Source: Ambrosia x helenae (Eukaryota > Streptophyta > Magnoliopsida > Asterales > Asteraceae). Taken from it: a stretch of DNA of 64,000 nucleotides. Under the pieces are notes generated by a model. That model made no database searches. It was not told the origin of the DNA and was given only the letters and a program-made list of their open reading frames with translations. The translations under genes were made by a program, and so were the position numbers. The stretch spans positions 105,662,688 to 105,726,687 of the forward strand of contig CM061225.1 of NCBI GenBank assembly GCA_030844895.1, read 5' to 3'. This document shows positions 45,785-59,201 of this stretch, in pieces (position 1 is the first letter of the stretch; each line of letters begins with the position of its first letter).

Positions 45785-46606
45785 AACGTGAAACGTGTGG
45801 GACGATAATATTAACCCGACAATATTAAACCGAATACCGATAATAAACCCACTTTATTTTATATAAGAATATAAAGGTATAAAAGAATATAACATTAAAG
45901 GATTGTCCCCCGGCGTTATCAAGTGCACAAGCCTTGCACGCGCTAATGTTATTAATATATAATAGGTACAATATATCTTGGAATATACTGATAGGAAATA
46001 GACTACAAATTCAGAGGAATATTATAAAGGTGAGTACATGACCCTTCCCCTTTTTACTATAAAGCTTTTGGGGTGATTACATGCTTGTCCGGTCGTTACA
46101 TTTTATATGGTTTATATTATAAAAGTATTATCGAGTTGTTAATAGAATATTATCGAATCATGATCATGAGAATATATTAGAATTCGGTCGAATAGAAATC
46201 ACGTAGGATGGATCCATTCGGTATCAAGTGAATGTATTTTCTGGACCAATTAGAGGTTTGGAACCATTATATAGCATTTGTACGGTGCTACCATCGATAA
46301 TACATTCCACCTTAGAATGACCGAACCATAACGTTGAGTTACATGTTTATTAAACTTGAGTTATTATATCAATATGTCTAAATCTCGGCATGTCTCACTA
46401 GTATGAAAATACTAACGTACTTTTAAGCATGTGGTCAGGTATTTATACAAAATAATAAAGAGAAAGCTGACGAATAGAAGATCTGGATAAGAAGAGGATG
46501 CTATGGCTACATTTTATGTATTTCATTAGTATTGAAATTCAGTTTAATGTAATCATTACAATTAAACCTGTTAATGCTAATCCGCTGCGCCACCTGGGTC
46601 GTTACA
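44226..46606 (+). repeat. LTR 1 (2381 bp)
   Basis: TGTAACACCCC to GTTACA. Carries a long TTA microsatellite (45720-45782, about 20 units). Open frames in it recur in all LTR copies and encode nothing recognisable. Confidence 0.93.
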
Positions 46607-49600
46607 GGTGGTATCAGAGCAGCAGGTTTAATTAATAGAAATCCTCTTCTAATCCAAGATCAACCAAAAATATTTTAGAAAGAAATCTATGTCAATAGAA
46701 ATTATAAGAAAGTACAAGAAAAGATTATCAAGGAAATTACTAGAATAATATTGTGAGGTAAATTGACAATTTTTGTGCGCAGAAAATTGTGAATTTACAG
46801 GCACAATACATTTGTAGGAAATTCTTTGGTAATACCAAAATATAAGAAATACAAGAAATATGAATTATCTATAAATAAGAATTTTATGAAGTATAGATAA
46901 GTTATTATAGAAGTAGTCTTTCTATCTCTCGTATCAGTTAAAAGAAAATAAGAGCAATGTGTTAAGAATAAGAATACAATTATAAATTCCATATCATATC
47001 ACATGAAAAATTATCAAATCTTTTACTCGAAAGATAAGAAAATCAAAGGTAGTAACCTTCCTTAGAAGTAATTCATGTTTACAAGTATTCAAAATCAGAC
47101 TAAGTAGAATGAATATATCCGATTATTAAAGAAAAGTTATAAATCTGTACAAATATTGTACTCCCACTTGGGCATTCCTATGATCAAGTTCTAAATAAGA
47201 TATGATTCCTCCGACGAAATTCGTTCTATCTGCAGCTTATGCGAATTCCCTCCTGATAAAAACCAAGTGAAAATAAATATATTCTATAAGAATATACCAT
47301 TTCGTATAACTTATCATTTGAAACCATCAGTACAAAGATTTTCACGAATATATCCGGAAATATATATACTCTATAATTCCTTTTAAAATTCGTTCTATCC
47401 ACTTTGCAAAATCATTTCTTGAACCTATAAACCTAGAAAACTATTTTCAACTTAGAAATCTTATAAGAAGTTGATAACAGAATATCAGAATCCAACTCGT
47501 ATTATCAAGAAATAGTATCAGTAGCATCACGATCTGAACGAATCAACAGAAGTAAGATTAATGCTTATATTAAATCGAGACATTTAAAACATATTTTCAT
47601 CCCATCCGAAACAAATATTAAAGTTTAAAAGTCTATGTCATTAGACTTAATTCAAATGTTCCACCTGAAAACATCCTTGTATTACAATTCGAAACCTTAT
47701 CAGTATATAATCACGTTCTTTTCTAAAAGTTTTGGGATCGCTAGTATGACGAGACACGTGCAATCTGGAAGGGTGAGCGCCTGTATCCTGAGTTTTCTGT
47801 CTAAGGTTGGCATTTCGTATAAATCCTAATCAACCGCGGGACCCGTATGCCTACCAGGGAACTCTTGGAATGAGCATTCACTTATAGGCTAAAGCATGTC
47901 TCTCACAAGTCACTAGAAATTTTAGAATCTTTTGGATATTCAAAATTTCCACCAGAAATAATCCCGATCACTTTCCTTTTCTAGATTAACATTCTTTCGT
48001 TAAATGTTTAACTCGAAAAACATCTATGATATAAAAACCTATCACCTCGACCTCGTTCGTAGTAAAACTTTTACAATACTGTCTAATCATCAAAAGTTCT
48101 TAAACTCGATCTAACGGATCTATGATTATCAATGAAACATAATATATCTATCAACGCTTCAGTTATAAGCATTATTGTCGATTATTACCCTAGAATCCTA
48201 GAAACTATCCTCACCCGATTGTTATCACTACTCGAACCCAGTGTATTATGTTCTTAACTTCATAGAATAATACATATGTCGAATTATCTCATATCTTTTC
48301 AGTGAAATTCTGCAATTTACTAAAGTTGATTCAGTTATTTATCCCCAACTCATGACCCCTTGGTTTTTCCTTTAAAAAAAAACAGTTATCAAGTTGTAAA
48401 CTCTGACCCAAATATTAGGTCTTATAGATAAATTAACGGCATGTTCAATTTCTAAAAATTTATAAAATCACCTTCTGGCAACTTAAGTTTTCAAAAATGA
48501 AGCTAGTAATTATTATAAGAATATAAAGAAAAATATATATATCTAATTTCTTCACGTCATTGGAAGTGAGGTTCGAAGATTTGTTAATTCAATAAATATT
48601 TGAGAAAGATATTCCTACTGTAATAGTAAATCGAATCCTTATCATCTTATTAACTAAAACTAATAACTCTACTCTATAAATCTATGAAATTGTGACAGCC
48701 ACGGTTACAACCAGATTTGAAGAGTTTCGAAAATCCTTAGTCCTATAAAATCATTAGAATCCCCGACAAATGTTCTTCGTGATAATGAATTAATATTTTT
48801 TTTTAGAAAAACACAAACTATTATCATTCCCTCTTTCGATCCTATTTAAGAAATTTAGAGAAATTCTTAGACAATTATCTTAACCATTGAGTCACGAAAC
48901 CTGAAACTTGTGACAATATGATAAGAGAGCTTTGATTATACTAAAGGTGTGATATATCGTAACGATAAACCATCATCTTTAAATCGAGATTCTATAAATT
49001 AGGCACATCCATGGCAGCCTAGATCTTGAAATAAGAATCTTGTTCATAACCATATTCATCCGTATACAGAACTGATTAAAATCTAGCGATCAAATCAGTA
49101 TGTAGAATCAAAGATGGCTGCATGTCCTCTATGCAACCCCTGTGGCAAAAAGAGATCCGGACCCTTATAAGAGGTATATCCGGACATTTCCCACAGGATT
49201 TCGTGTAGGGACATAGGATACTATAAAGGAACAGGTACCCTATCCAATGTCGGAGAGAATTCTTGTACTTCCTAACAGATGTTGCCAATACCTTAAAGAT
49301 AGTATCAGGAGATCCTTCAGTTTGGTCGACATAATATCTTTGTTTTATTCGATACAAGAATGGACTACTCTAAAAAGTATCTTACTAGATTATCAAGTAT
49401 CTTACAAATAGGTTGACTTCGGTCATATTCTGGTCATTTCACATCAATAGAGAACTCTATTATAATCGTTCGCATACATAGAAAATATCCTATACGATGG
49501 GGATTATTTTTCAATATAAATATGAGTTCCTCTTAGCATATCTACTGAGATAGATTATTACAGCGATATCATAAAGTATCCTTCCTAATCACTGTATTGA

Positions 49601-50672
49601 TTATCAGAAGATTCCACTCCATGAATCTCTTGAAATTATTTCTACGGTATGGATAATGATTTATAAAGATCCACTCTATACGGTTATTCATTTGAAATTT
49701 CTGCGAAGCCTAGTCTCAGCCCGAATATTTAATACAGCTCGAAAATATCTATAGCTCACTGTTCCTGAAAATAATCGTTTATACTTATCAAACCCGAATA
49801 AGCCGATATATTATAGAAAAACAAAACTCATGATCTAAGGTTATAATATTTATACGATTTTATATGCCTATGACAATCTGATAAGTGACTTTCCAGTAGT
49901 TCAACTTCAGAATATATATAAAAGAAGTTTAAATTTTGTAGAAATTAAATAATTCCAAGAATTAAGCCATTCGATTTAGCTGTAGAATATTCGTTATTAG
50001 AGTATGGAATACATATTATAGAACAAAATTCTAAGAAAACAATCTATTATAAAATGTAAAATATTTCAAGATGTCGTATGCTATCGAAAGCAACCAAAGA
50101 TAATTATTTATCGAGCAATTATTATAAAAAAAAGGGGGGGATTAATATATAATGATATCTTGACACCACCAGAAAATCCATAATAAGAATCAGTATAGCC
50201 AGAAGATTGGCCAACAATAAATTATCATAAGCATTATAGTTCGTATAGACATGGGAACTAGATACATTAGATGATTACAAATATCATTATTTAAGAGAAA
50301 TAATAGAGTATAGGGATATCATACCACCACAAGAAAGTTATAATAAGAATCAATGTGGCCAAAGGATTGGCCAAAGATAAATAATATTACGAGAAACCAA
50401 CGAGATTAGAAAGGCATTTTTAAGTTTTATAAGCCTGATTTATATAACCATTAAAGGATAAGCTCCAGAATTAAGCATCTAAGATTTTAACCATGTCCTT
50501 ATAAAGTTTAGAATTTATTATCAGAAAAATAAGAGGGGGACAAGTTCTATAGGTTGGGGAGAACCTAATAATAGTATATAGATTATCAAAAATAATAAAA
50601 AGATATTTATTAAACATTATAAGATAATTCGAATCGAATCTCGAGGACGAGATTCTAATAGGTTGGGGAGAA
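46607..50672 (+). mobile_element. LARD internal region 1, non-coding
   Basis: 4066 bp, AT-rich, full of stops in all frames; longest open frames under 100 codons and without family features. Ends in the purine tract GGTTGGGGAGAA (50661-50672). The absence of gag-pol means proteins must come from another element. Confidence 0.88.
46609..46620 (+). promoter_or_regulatory. Primer-binding site, initiator Met tRNA
   Basis: TGGTATCAGAGC, two bases after LTR 1; complementary to the 3' end of plant initiator Met tRNA. A second copy is at 53014-53025. Confidence 0.92.
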
Positions 50673-53011
50673 TGTAACACCCCGTTGTTAAGTACCCGAA
50701 ATTATATATATAATCTATGATTAATTAACATAATTATATAATAATATAACTAAGCTAATCCGGCTTAATGAAATCGGCCCAATAATATTAAGCCCACCCA
50801 AATAGAAGTCCAAAATAACTACTCATAACTAATGGGCTCTCCTAATATAATCCAATAAAACTCAGCCCGTTAAACATATCGGCCCAAACCCACACTTGGT
50901 TTTATCGCAACCTCATTTACATACATTCCACCAAGCCAGCCCTTTTCTCTGCTTATGTTCCACGCCTCCTTTCTCTTTCCCTGTCCTACGCATATACACA
51001 TAATATTAGATAAGATGGACAGCTCATAAACTCACAAGCACATTAAATGCACATCCTATGAACCTATTACTCCTCCTGTTTGAAAGCCACGCATGCACAC
51101 CACATTAACCATTCTTCACACTCAACCTTTACAATACCACCACCTATCATAAACTCATCATCATCCTTTAATCTAATCATATTATAAGATTCATGCATTT
51201 GTTCTTGCTGTAACTCACGCACACAAGACATACATGCACCTACATCTTCATTATCACACTTATCCATTCTCATCATTACCATTCATGCACCCCTTTTTAT
51301 TACAAATACATACCATATGAAATACACACATACACTGCACCAATACGAAAGAGGAGATAGAGAGAGTACGTATGAGGGAGAAAGGAGGATACGAGAAAGA
51401 GAGAGAGTGGCGAGGCAACCATGACTGGTCATCTTTTCCGGTGATGACCCGACACCAACAACCTACCACCTTTACCCTCCGGTCCCGTACGAACCTCCAC
51501 AACAACACTCGAATCATCATGAAATCATGATCGACCACCCACCTGTTCTTTAACATCTCTACATTTATTCACCTTAGTTATTATATATACTACACATCAT
51601 ATTCAATATTATAACACACGCAGCCATCTCCATCTAAACACTTCATGTATACCGGCCATCTATCGCTCCCTACATCTAATATAAATACACATGACATATA
51701 TATTGAATGAAGGGCTGCACTACTTCACTTCCTATATACATATAGAGTCAGAGAGAGATAAGAAAGAGAGAAAGAGTGAACGTGAAAGAAGTAGAGGAAG
51801 GCAACCACTTTCCGGTCGTCTTCTCCAGCTAAATCTCCGGCGATCCGTTACCATGTTCACCGTATCCAACTCCAAACCCGACAGCTTCCTTACCTGGAAA
51901 CCTTCGTCTTCTCCGATAACCCATTACCTTATATCCGAACCTTAGTTGTTGCTTGTTTATCTCCGAACACCATTCTGTTTAAGTTGAATATCTTCCAAAC
52001 TCAAACCCAAACAAACCGATACCATGTACACCCGAACCCACCAAACCAGATCCACGCGAGAGGAAGGGAGCAGGCGTTTATTCTTGGGGAAGGTATGAAG
52101 CTGCGGGTATAGGATCTTTGATAATACGCCGAGGACACACAAGTAGGTTATCTTTATTGATAAGTTATATTATTATTATTATTATTATAAACGTGAAACG
52201 TGTGGGACGATAATATTAACCCGACAATATTAAACCGAATACCGATAATAAACCCACTTTATTTTATATAAGAATATAAAGGTATAAAAGAATATAACAT
52301 TAAAGGATTGTCCCCGGGCGTTATCACGTGCACAAGCCTTGCACGCGCTAATGTTATTAATATATAATAGGTACAATATATCTTGGAATATACTGATAGG
52401 AAATAGACTACAAATTCAGAGGAATATTATAAAGGTGAGTACATGACCCTTCCCCTTTTTACTATAAAGCTTTTGGGGTGATTACATGCTTGTCCGGTTG
52501 TTACATTTTATATGGTTTATATTATAAAAGTATTATCGAGTTGTTAATAGAATATTATCGAATCATGATCATGAGAATATATTAGAATTCGGTCGAATAG
52601 AAATCACGTAGGATGGATCCATTCGGTATCAAGTGAATGTATTTTCTGGACCAATTAGAGGTTTGGAACCATTATATAGCATTTGTACGGTGCTACCATC
52701 GATAATACATTCCACCTTAGAATGACCGAACCATAACGTTGAGTTACATGTTTATTAAACTTGAGTTATTATATCAATATGTCTAAATCTCGGCATGTCT
52801 CACTAGTATGAAAATACTAACGTACTTTTAAGCATGTGGTCAGGTATTTATACAAAATAATAAAGAGAAAGCTGACGAATAGAAGATCTGGATAAGAAGA
52901 GGATGCTATGGCTACATTTTATGTATTTCATTAGTATTGAAATTCAGTTTAATGTAATCATTACAATTAAACCTGTTAATGCTAATCCGCTGCGCCACCT
53001 GGGTCGTTACA
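50673..53011 (+). repeat. LTR 2 (2339 bp)
   Basis: Same ends as LTR 1; shorter mainly because the TTA tract has only about seven units (52166-52188). Shared by both internal regions. Confidence 0.93.
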
Positions 53012-56000
53012 GGTGGTATCAGAGCAGCAGGTTTAATTAATAGAAATCCTCTTCTAATCCAAGATCAACCAAAAATATTTTAGAAAGAAATCTATGTCAA
53101 TAGAAATTATAAGAAAGTACAAGAAAAGATTATCAAGGAAATTACTAGAATAATATTGTGAGGTAAATTGACAATTTTTGTGCGCAGAAAATTGTGAATT
53201 TACAGGCACAATACATTTGTAGGAAATTCTTTGGTAATACCAAAATATAAGAAATACAAGAAATATGAATTATCTATAAATAAGAATTTTATGAAGTATA
53301 GATAAGTTATTATAGAAGTAGTCTTTCTATCTCTCGTATCAGTTAAAAGAAAATAAGAGCAATGTGTTAAGAATAAGAATACAATTATAAATTCCATATC
53401 ATATCACATGAAAAATTATCAAATCTTTTACTCGAAAGATAAGAAAATCAAAGGTAGTAACCTTCCTTAGAAGTAATTCATGTTTACAAGTATTCAAAAT
53501 CAGACTAAGTAGAATGAATATATCCGATTATTAAAGAAAAGTTATAAATCTGTACAAATATTGTACTCCCACTTGAGCATTCCTATGATCAAGTTCTAAA
53601 TAAGATATGATTCCTCCGACGAAATTCGTTCTATCTGCAGCTTATGCGAATTCCCTCCTGATAAAAACCAAGTGAAAATAAATATATTCTATAAGAATAT
53701 ACCATTTCGTATAACTTATCATTTGAAACCATCAGTACAAAGATTTTCACGAATATATCCGGAAATATATATACTCTATAATTCCTTTTAAAATTCATTC
53801 TATCCACTTTGCAAAATCATTTCTTGAACCTATAAACCTAGAAAACTATTTTCAACTTAGAAATCTTATAAGAAGTTGATAACAGAATATCAGAATCCAA
53901 CTCGTATTATCAAGAAATAGTATCAGTAGCATCACGATCTGAACGAATCAACAGAAGTAAGATTAATGCTTATATTAAATCGAGACATTTAAAACATATT
54001 TTCATCCCATCCGAAACAAATATTAAAGTTTAAAAGTCTATGTCATTAGACTTAATTCAAATGTTCCACCTGAAAACATCCTTGTATTACAATTCGAAAC
54101 CTTATCAGTATATAATCACGTTCTTTTCTAAAAGTTTTGGGATCGCTAGTATGACGAGACACGTGCAATCTGGAAGGGTGAGCGCCTGTATCCTGAGTTT
54201 TCTGTCTAAGGTTGGCATTTCGTATAAATCCTAATCAACCGCGGGACCCGTATGCCTACCAGGGAACTCTTGGAATGAGCATTCACTTATAGGCTAAAGC
54301 ATGTCTCTCACAAGTCACTAGAAATTTTAGAATCTTTTGGATATTCAAAATTTCCACCAGAAATAATCCCGATCACTTTCCTTTTCTAGATTAACATTCT
54401 TTCGTTAAATGTTTAACTCGAAAAACATCTATGATATAAAAAACCTATCACCTCGACCTCGTTCGTAGTAAAACTTTTACAATACTGTCTAATCATCAAA
54501 AGTTCTTAAACTCGATCTAACGGATCTATGATTATCAATGAAACATAATATATCTATCAACGCTTCAGTTATAAGCATTATTGTCAATTATTACCCCAGA
54601 ATCCTAGAAACTATCCTCACCCGATTGTTATCACTACTCGAACCCAGTGTATTATGTTCTTAACTTCATAGAATAATACATATGTCGAATTATCTCATAT
54701 CTTTTCAGTGAAATTCTGCAATTTACTGAAATTGATTCAGTTATTTATCCCCAACTCATGACCCTTGGTTTTTCCTTTAAAAAAAACTGTTATCCAGTTG
54801 TAAACTCTGACCCAAATATTAGGTCTTATAGATAAATTAACGGCATGTTCAATTTCTAAAAATTTATAAAATCACCTTCTGGCAACTTAAGTTTTCAAAA
54901 ATGAAGCTAGTAATTATTATAAGAATATAAAGAAAAATATATATATCTAATTTCTTCACGTCATTGGAAGTGAGGTTCGAAGATTTGTTAATTCAATAAA
55001 TATTTGAGAAAGATATTCCTACTGTAATAGTAAATCGAATCCTTATCATCTTATTATCTAAAACTAATAACTCTACTCTATAAATCTATGAAATTGTGAC
55101 AGCCACGGTTACAACCAGATTTGAAGAGTTTCGAAAATCCTTAGTCCTATAAAATCATTAGAATCCCCGACAAATGTTCTTCGTGATAATGAATTAATAT
55201 TTTTTTTTAGAAAAACACAAACTATTATCATTCCCTCTTTCGATCCTATTTAAGAAATTTAGAGAAATTCTTAGACGATTATCTCAACCATTGAGTCACG
55301 AAACCTGAAACTTGTGACAATATGATAAGAGAGCTTTGATTATACTAAAGGTGTGATATATCGTAACGATAAACCATCATCTTTAAATCGAGATTCTATA
55401 AATTAGGCACATCCATGGCAGCCTAGATCTTGAAATAAGAATCTTGTTCATAACCATATTCATCCGTATACAGAACTGATTAAAATCTAGCGATCAAATC
55501 AGTATGTAGAATCAAAGATGGCTGCATGTCCTCTATGCAACCCCTGTGGCAAAAAGAGATCCGGACCCTTATAAGAGGTATATCCGGACATTTCCCACAG
55601 GATTTCGTGTAGGGACATAGGATACTATAAAGGAACAGGTACCCTATCCAATGTGGGAGAGAATTCTTGTACTTCCTAACAGATGTTGCCAATACCTTAA
55701 AGATAGTATCAGGAGATCCTTCAGTTTGGTCGACATAGTATCTTTGTTTTATTCGATACAAGAATGGACTACTCTAAAAAGTATCTTACTATATTATCAA
55801 GTATCTTACAAATAGGTTGACTTCGGTCATATTCTGGTCATTTCACATCAATAGAGAACTCTATTATAATCGTTCGCATACATAGAAAATATCCTATACG
55901 ATGGGGATTATTTTTCAATATAAATATGAGTTCCTCTTAGCATATCTACTGAGATAGATTATTACAGCGATATCATAAAGTATCCTTCCTAATCACTGTA

Positions 56001-57830
56001 TTGATTATCAGAAGATTCCACTCCATGAATCTCTTGAAATTATTTCTACGGTATGGATAATGATTTATAAAGATCCACTCTATACGGTTATTCATTTGAA
56101 ATTTCTGCGAAGCCTAGTCTCAGCCCGAATATTTAATACAGCTCGAAAATATCTATAGCTCACTGTTCCTGAAAATAATCGTTTATACTTATCAAACCCG
56201 AATAAGCCGATATATTATAGAAAACAAAACTCATGATCTAAGGTTATAATATTTATACGATTTTATATGCCTATGACAATCTGATAAGTGACTTTCCAGT
56301 AGTTCAACTTCAGAATATATATAAAAGAAGTTTAAATTTTGTAGAAATTAAATAATTCCAAGAATTAAGCCCTTCGATTTGGCTGTAGAATATTCGTTAT
56401 TAGAGTATGGAATACATATTATAGAACAAAATTCTAAGAAAACAATCTATTATAAAATGTAAAATATTTCACGATGTCGTATGCTATCGAAAGCAACCAA
56501 AGATAATTATTTATCGAGCAATTATTATAAAAAAAATGGGGGGGTTAATATATAATGATATCTTGACACCACCAGAAAATCCATAATAAGAATCAGTATA
56601 GCCAGAAGATTGGCCAACAATAAATTATCATAAGCATTATAGTTCGTATAGACATGGGAACTAGATACATTAGATGTAGGGCTGCAAACGAACCGAACGA
56701 ACACGAACAGAGCCTTGTTCGTGTTCGTTTGTTAACGAAAATAGGTGTTCACGAACAGTTCACGAACACTTACCGAACGAGATTTTTTGTCCGTGTTCGT
56801 TTGTTAAGACAACACTCGTGTTCGTGTTCGTTTATGTTCGTTTGTTAATTTTGTTCATGAACGCACACGAACACAAACAAACATTAATGAACACAAACGA
56901 ACACATAAAAGTGTTCATGAACACAAGCGGTCAAACGAACATATTTTAACTTTCGAATAAGATCGAATTCACATACATTAAGCCACCCAAAATAACATTT
57001 ACATAATATTGTTAAACATAATAAAGTAGCGTCTCAAAAAAATAAGTTCGCATATTAAACTTAAAGTCTTTGTTAAGCTACCCAAAATAAACTTTCATCG
57101 AATTACTTTTTTATTTGAGTAAAATTTATATATATAAAAGAATATAAGAAGGTTATAAAAATTAAAACCCCTATTAAACAAACGAACATAAACGAACACA
57201 AACGAACACAAACGAACATATACGAACACAAACGAACGCGTTATCGAACGTTCATGAACATAAACGAACGAACGCGACCATTGTTCATGTTCGTTCGTTT
57301 AACTAAACGAACGAAATTTTTTTGTTCGTGTTCGTTCATTTATTAAACGAACGAACACAAACGAACTTCCCGCCGAACGGTTCATGAACTGTTCGCTGAA
57401 AGTTCAGTTCGTTTGCAGCCCTAATTAGATGATTACAAATATCATTATTTAAGAGAAATAATAGAGTATAGGGATATTATACCACCACAAGAAAGTTATA
57501 ATAAGAATCAATGTGGCCAAAGGATTGGCCAAAGATAAATAATATTACGAGAAACCAACGAGATTAGAAAGGCATTTTTAAGTTTTATAAGCCTGATTTA
57601 TATAACCATTAAAGGATAAGCTCCAGAATTAAGCATCTAAGATTTTAACCATGTCCTTATAAAGTTTAGAATTTATTATCAGAAAAATAAGAGGGGGACA
57701 AGTTCTATAGGTTGGGGAGAACCTAATAATAGTATATAGATTATCAAAAATAATAAAAAGACATTTATTAAACATTATAAGATAATTCGAATCGAATCTC
57801 GAGGACGAGATTCTAATAGGTTGGGGAGAA
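53012..57830 (+). mobile_element. LARD internal region 2, with hAT insertion
   Basis: Near-identical to internal region 1 with primer site at 53014-53025 and purine tract at 57819-57830; 747 bp longer owing to the insertion at 56677-57423 plus its 8-bp duplication. Small indels elsewhere. Confidence 0.9.
56677..57423. mobile_element. hAT-like element rich in GTTCGTTT repeats
   Basis: Ends TAGGGCTGCAAACGAAC / GTTCGTTTGCAGCCCTA (17-bp perfect inverted repeat), target duplication ATTAGATG at 56669-56676 and 57424-57431. The empty site with one ATTAGATG is present in internal region 1 near 50268. Both halves are packed with CGAACA/TGTTCG repeats that can pair with each other. No coding capacity. 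Confidence 0.92.
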
Positions 57831-58316
57831 TGTAACACCCCGTTGTTAAGTACCCGAAATTATATATATAATCTATGATTAATTAACATAATTATATAAT
57901 AATATAACTAAGCTAATCCGGCTTAATGAAATCGGCCCAATAATATTAAGCCCACCCAAATAGAAGTCCAAAATAACTACTCATAACTAATGGGCTCTCC
58001 TAATATAATCCAATAAAACTCAGCCCGTTAAACATATCGGCCCAAACCCACACTTGGTTTTATCGCAACCTCATTTACATACATTCCACCAAGCCAGCCC
58101 TTTTCTCTGCTTATGTTCCACGCCTCCTTTCTCTTTCGCTGTCCTACGCATATACACATAATATTAGATAAGATGGACAGCTGATAAACTCACAAGCACA
58201 TTAAATGCACATCCTATGAACCTATTACTCCTCCTGTTTGAAAGCCACGCATGCACACCACATTAACCATTCTTCACACTCAACCTTTACAATACCACCA
58301 CCTATCATAAACTCAT

Positions 58317-59201
58317 TGCAAGACAAAAAGAGCTACCTATGTAAGTATGAAGTTTAGCCGCTTCAAGAAGCTTGGACTTGGCTTTGACATACTTATGAAG
58401 GATAAGGACATAGGCTAGTAAAACATTATGTCAAGATAGAACTACTATGTATGTAAACTTTTGTGTACATTATCTTTGTGTATTCAAGATGAGTTCCCAG
58501 GGTTCAATCCTAAGCGACACCCTGGTATTCGAATATTCAGAATGTGTAATGTACTAATGTGAAATTCAATCGTCACGACATTTCATTTAAGCAAAAGTTT
58601 GAATGTTTGAGATTACTTGTTTTAGTTAATCAAGGATTACACTAAAATAGGGGAGGATTGTTGGATATTTTAGTGTAATTGGATTGACTGTTTGATCAAT
58701 ATCTTCATAATAAGACATCATATAGGTATGGTGGTGCTGAGTGCATGCCTATATGAATTTATTATGAACTTAGGGGCGAAGCCCCTAAGAGACGGGGGTC
58801 CGGGGGCAGCGCCCCTGGGAGCAGGGTCCAAGGGGCGGCAGCCCCTGGCGGGGTCCAAGGGGCAGAGCCCCTGGCTGGGGTTAAGCTGCCTATTAGGCAG
58901 TTAATAACCCTGCAATTCTATTTTGGCAATTTGGAAACCTTGGCAATTTGGAAACCTATTAGGCATTAAAATTGCTATGGTAAAAATGTCTCAGAAAATT
59001 AATTTTCGGAAATAGAGGGACTAGTTTTGGCAATTTGGAAACCTTGTATTAACTGCCTATTAGGCAGTTAATAACCCTGCAATTCTATTACGGATTCATA
59101 ATTTTGATCAAAAACACTCTCTGGTTCTTCTCTCAAAGATCACATACAGAAAATTCTAAATCTCTGATTGTATCCGATTGAATATTCGATTGAACCGTCG
59201 A
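58317..59201 (+). mobile_element. Copia-like 3' end and LTR fragment inside LTR 3
   Basis: Absent from LTRs 1 and 2. A purine tract ATAGGGGAGGAT (58647-58658) is followed by TGTTGGATATTTTAGTG, a common Ty1/copia LTR start (58659). The LTR part has GC-rich hairpins (58771-58880) and two copies of TGCCTATTAGGCAGTTAATA (about 58887, 59050). The 5' part (58317-58646) would be the end of a copia element. No target duplication was seen and about 20 bp of the LTR is lost, so it may have come by repair rather than integration. Confidence 0.65.
58771..58880. repeat. Cluster of GGGGC-GCCCC hairpins
   Basis: Four short hairpins in a row: GGGGCGAAGCCCC, GGGGGCAGCGCCCC, GGGGCGGCAGCCCC, GGGGCAGAGCCCC, separated by GGGTCC(AA/GG)-type linkers. 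Strikingly GC-rich against an AT-rich surround. Confidence 0.85.

Noticed and set aside
46609..46620. Partial initiator Met tRNA
   Set aside because: Only 12 bases match, exactly after an LTR; it is the primer-binding site.
47635..49357. Open frames of 64 and 93 codons in the LARD internal region (and their copies near 54040 and 55480)
   Set aside because: No family features; isolated among stops. Conserved only by the recent duplication.
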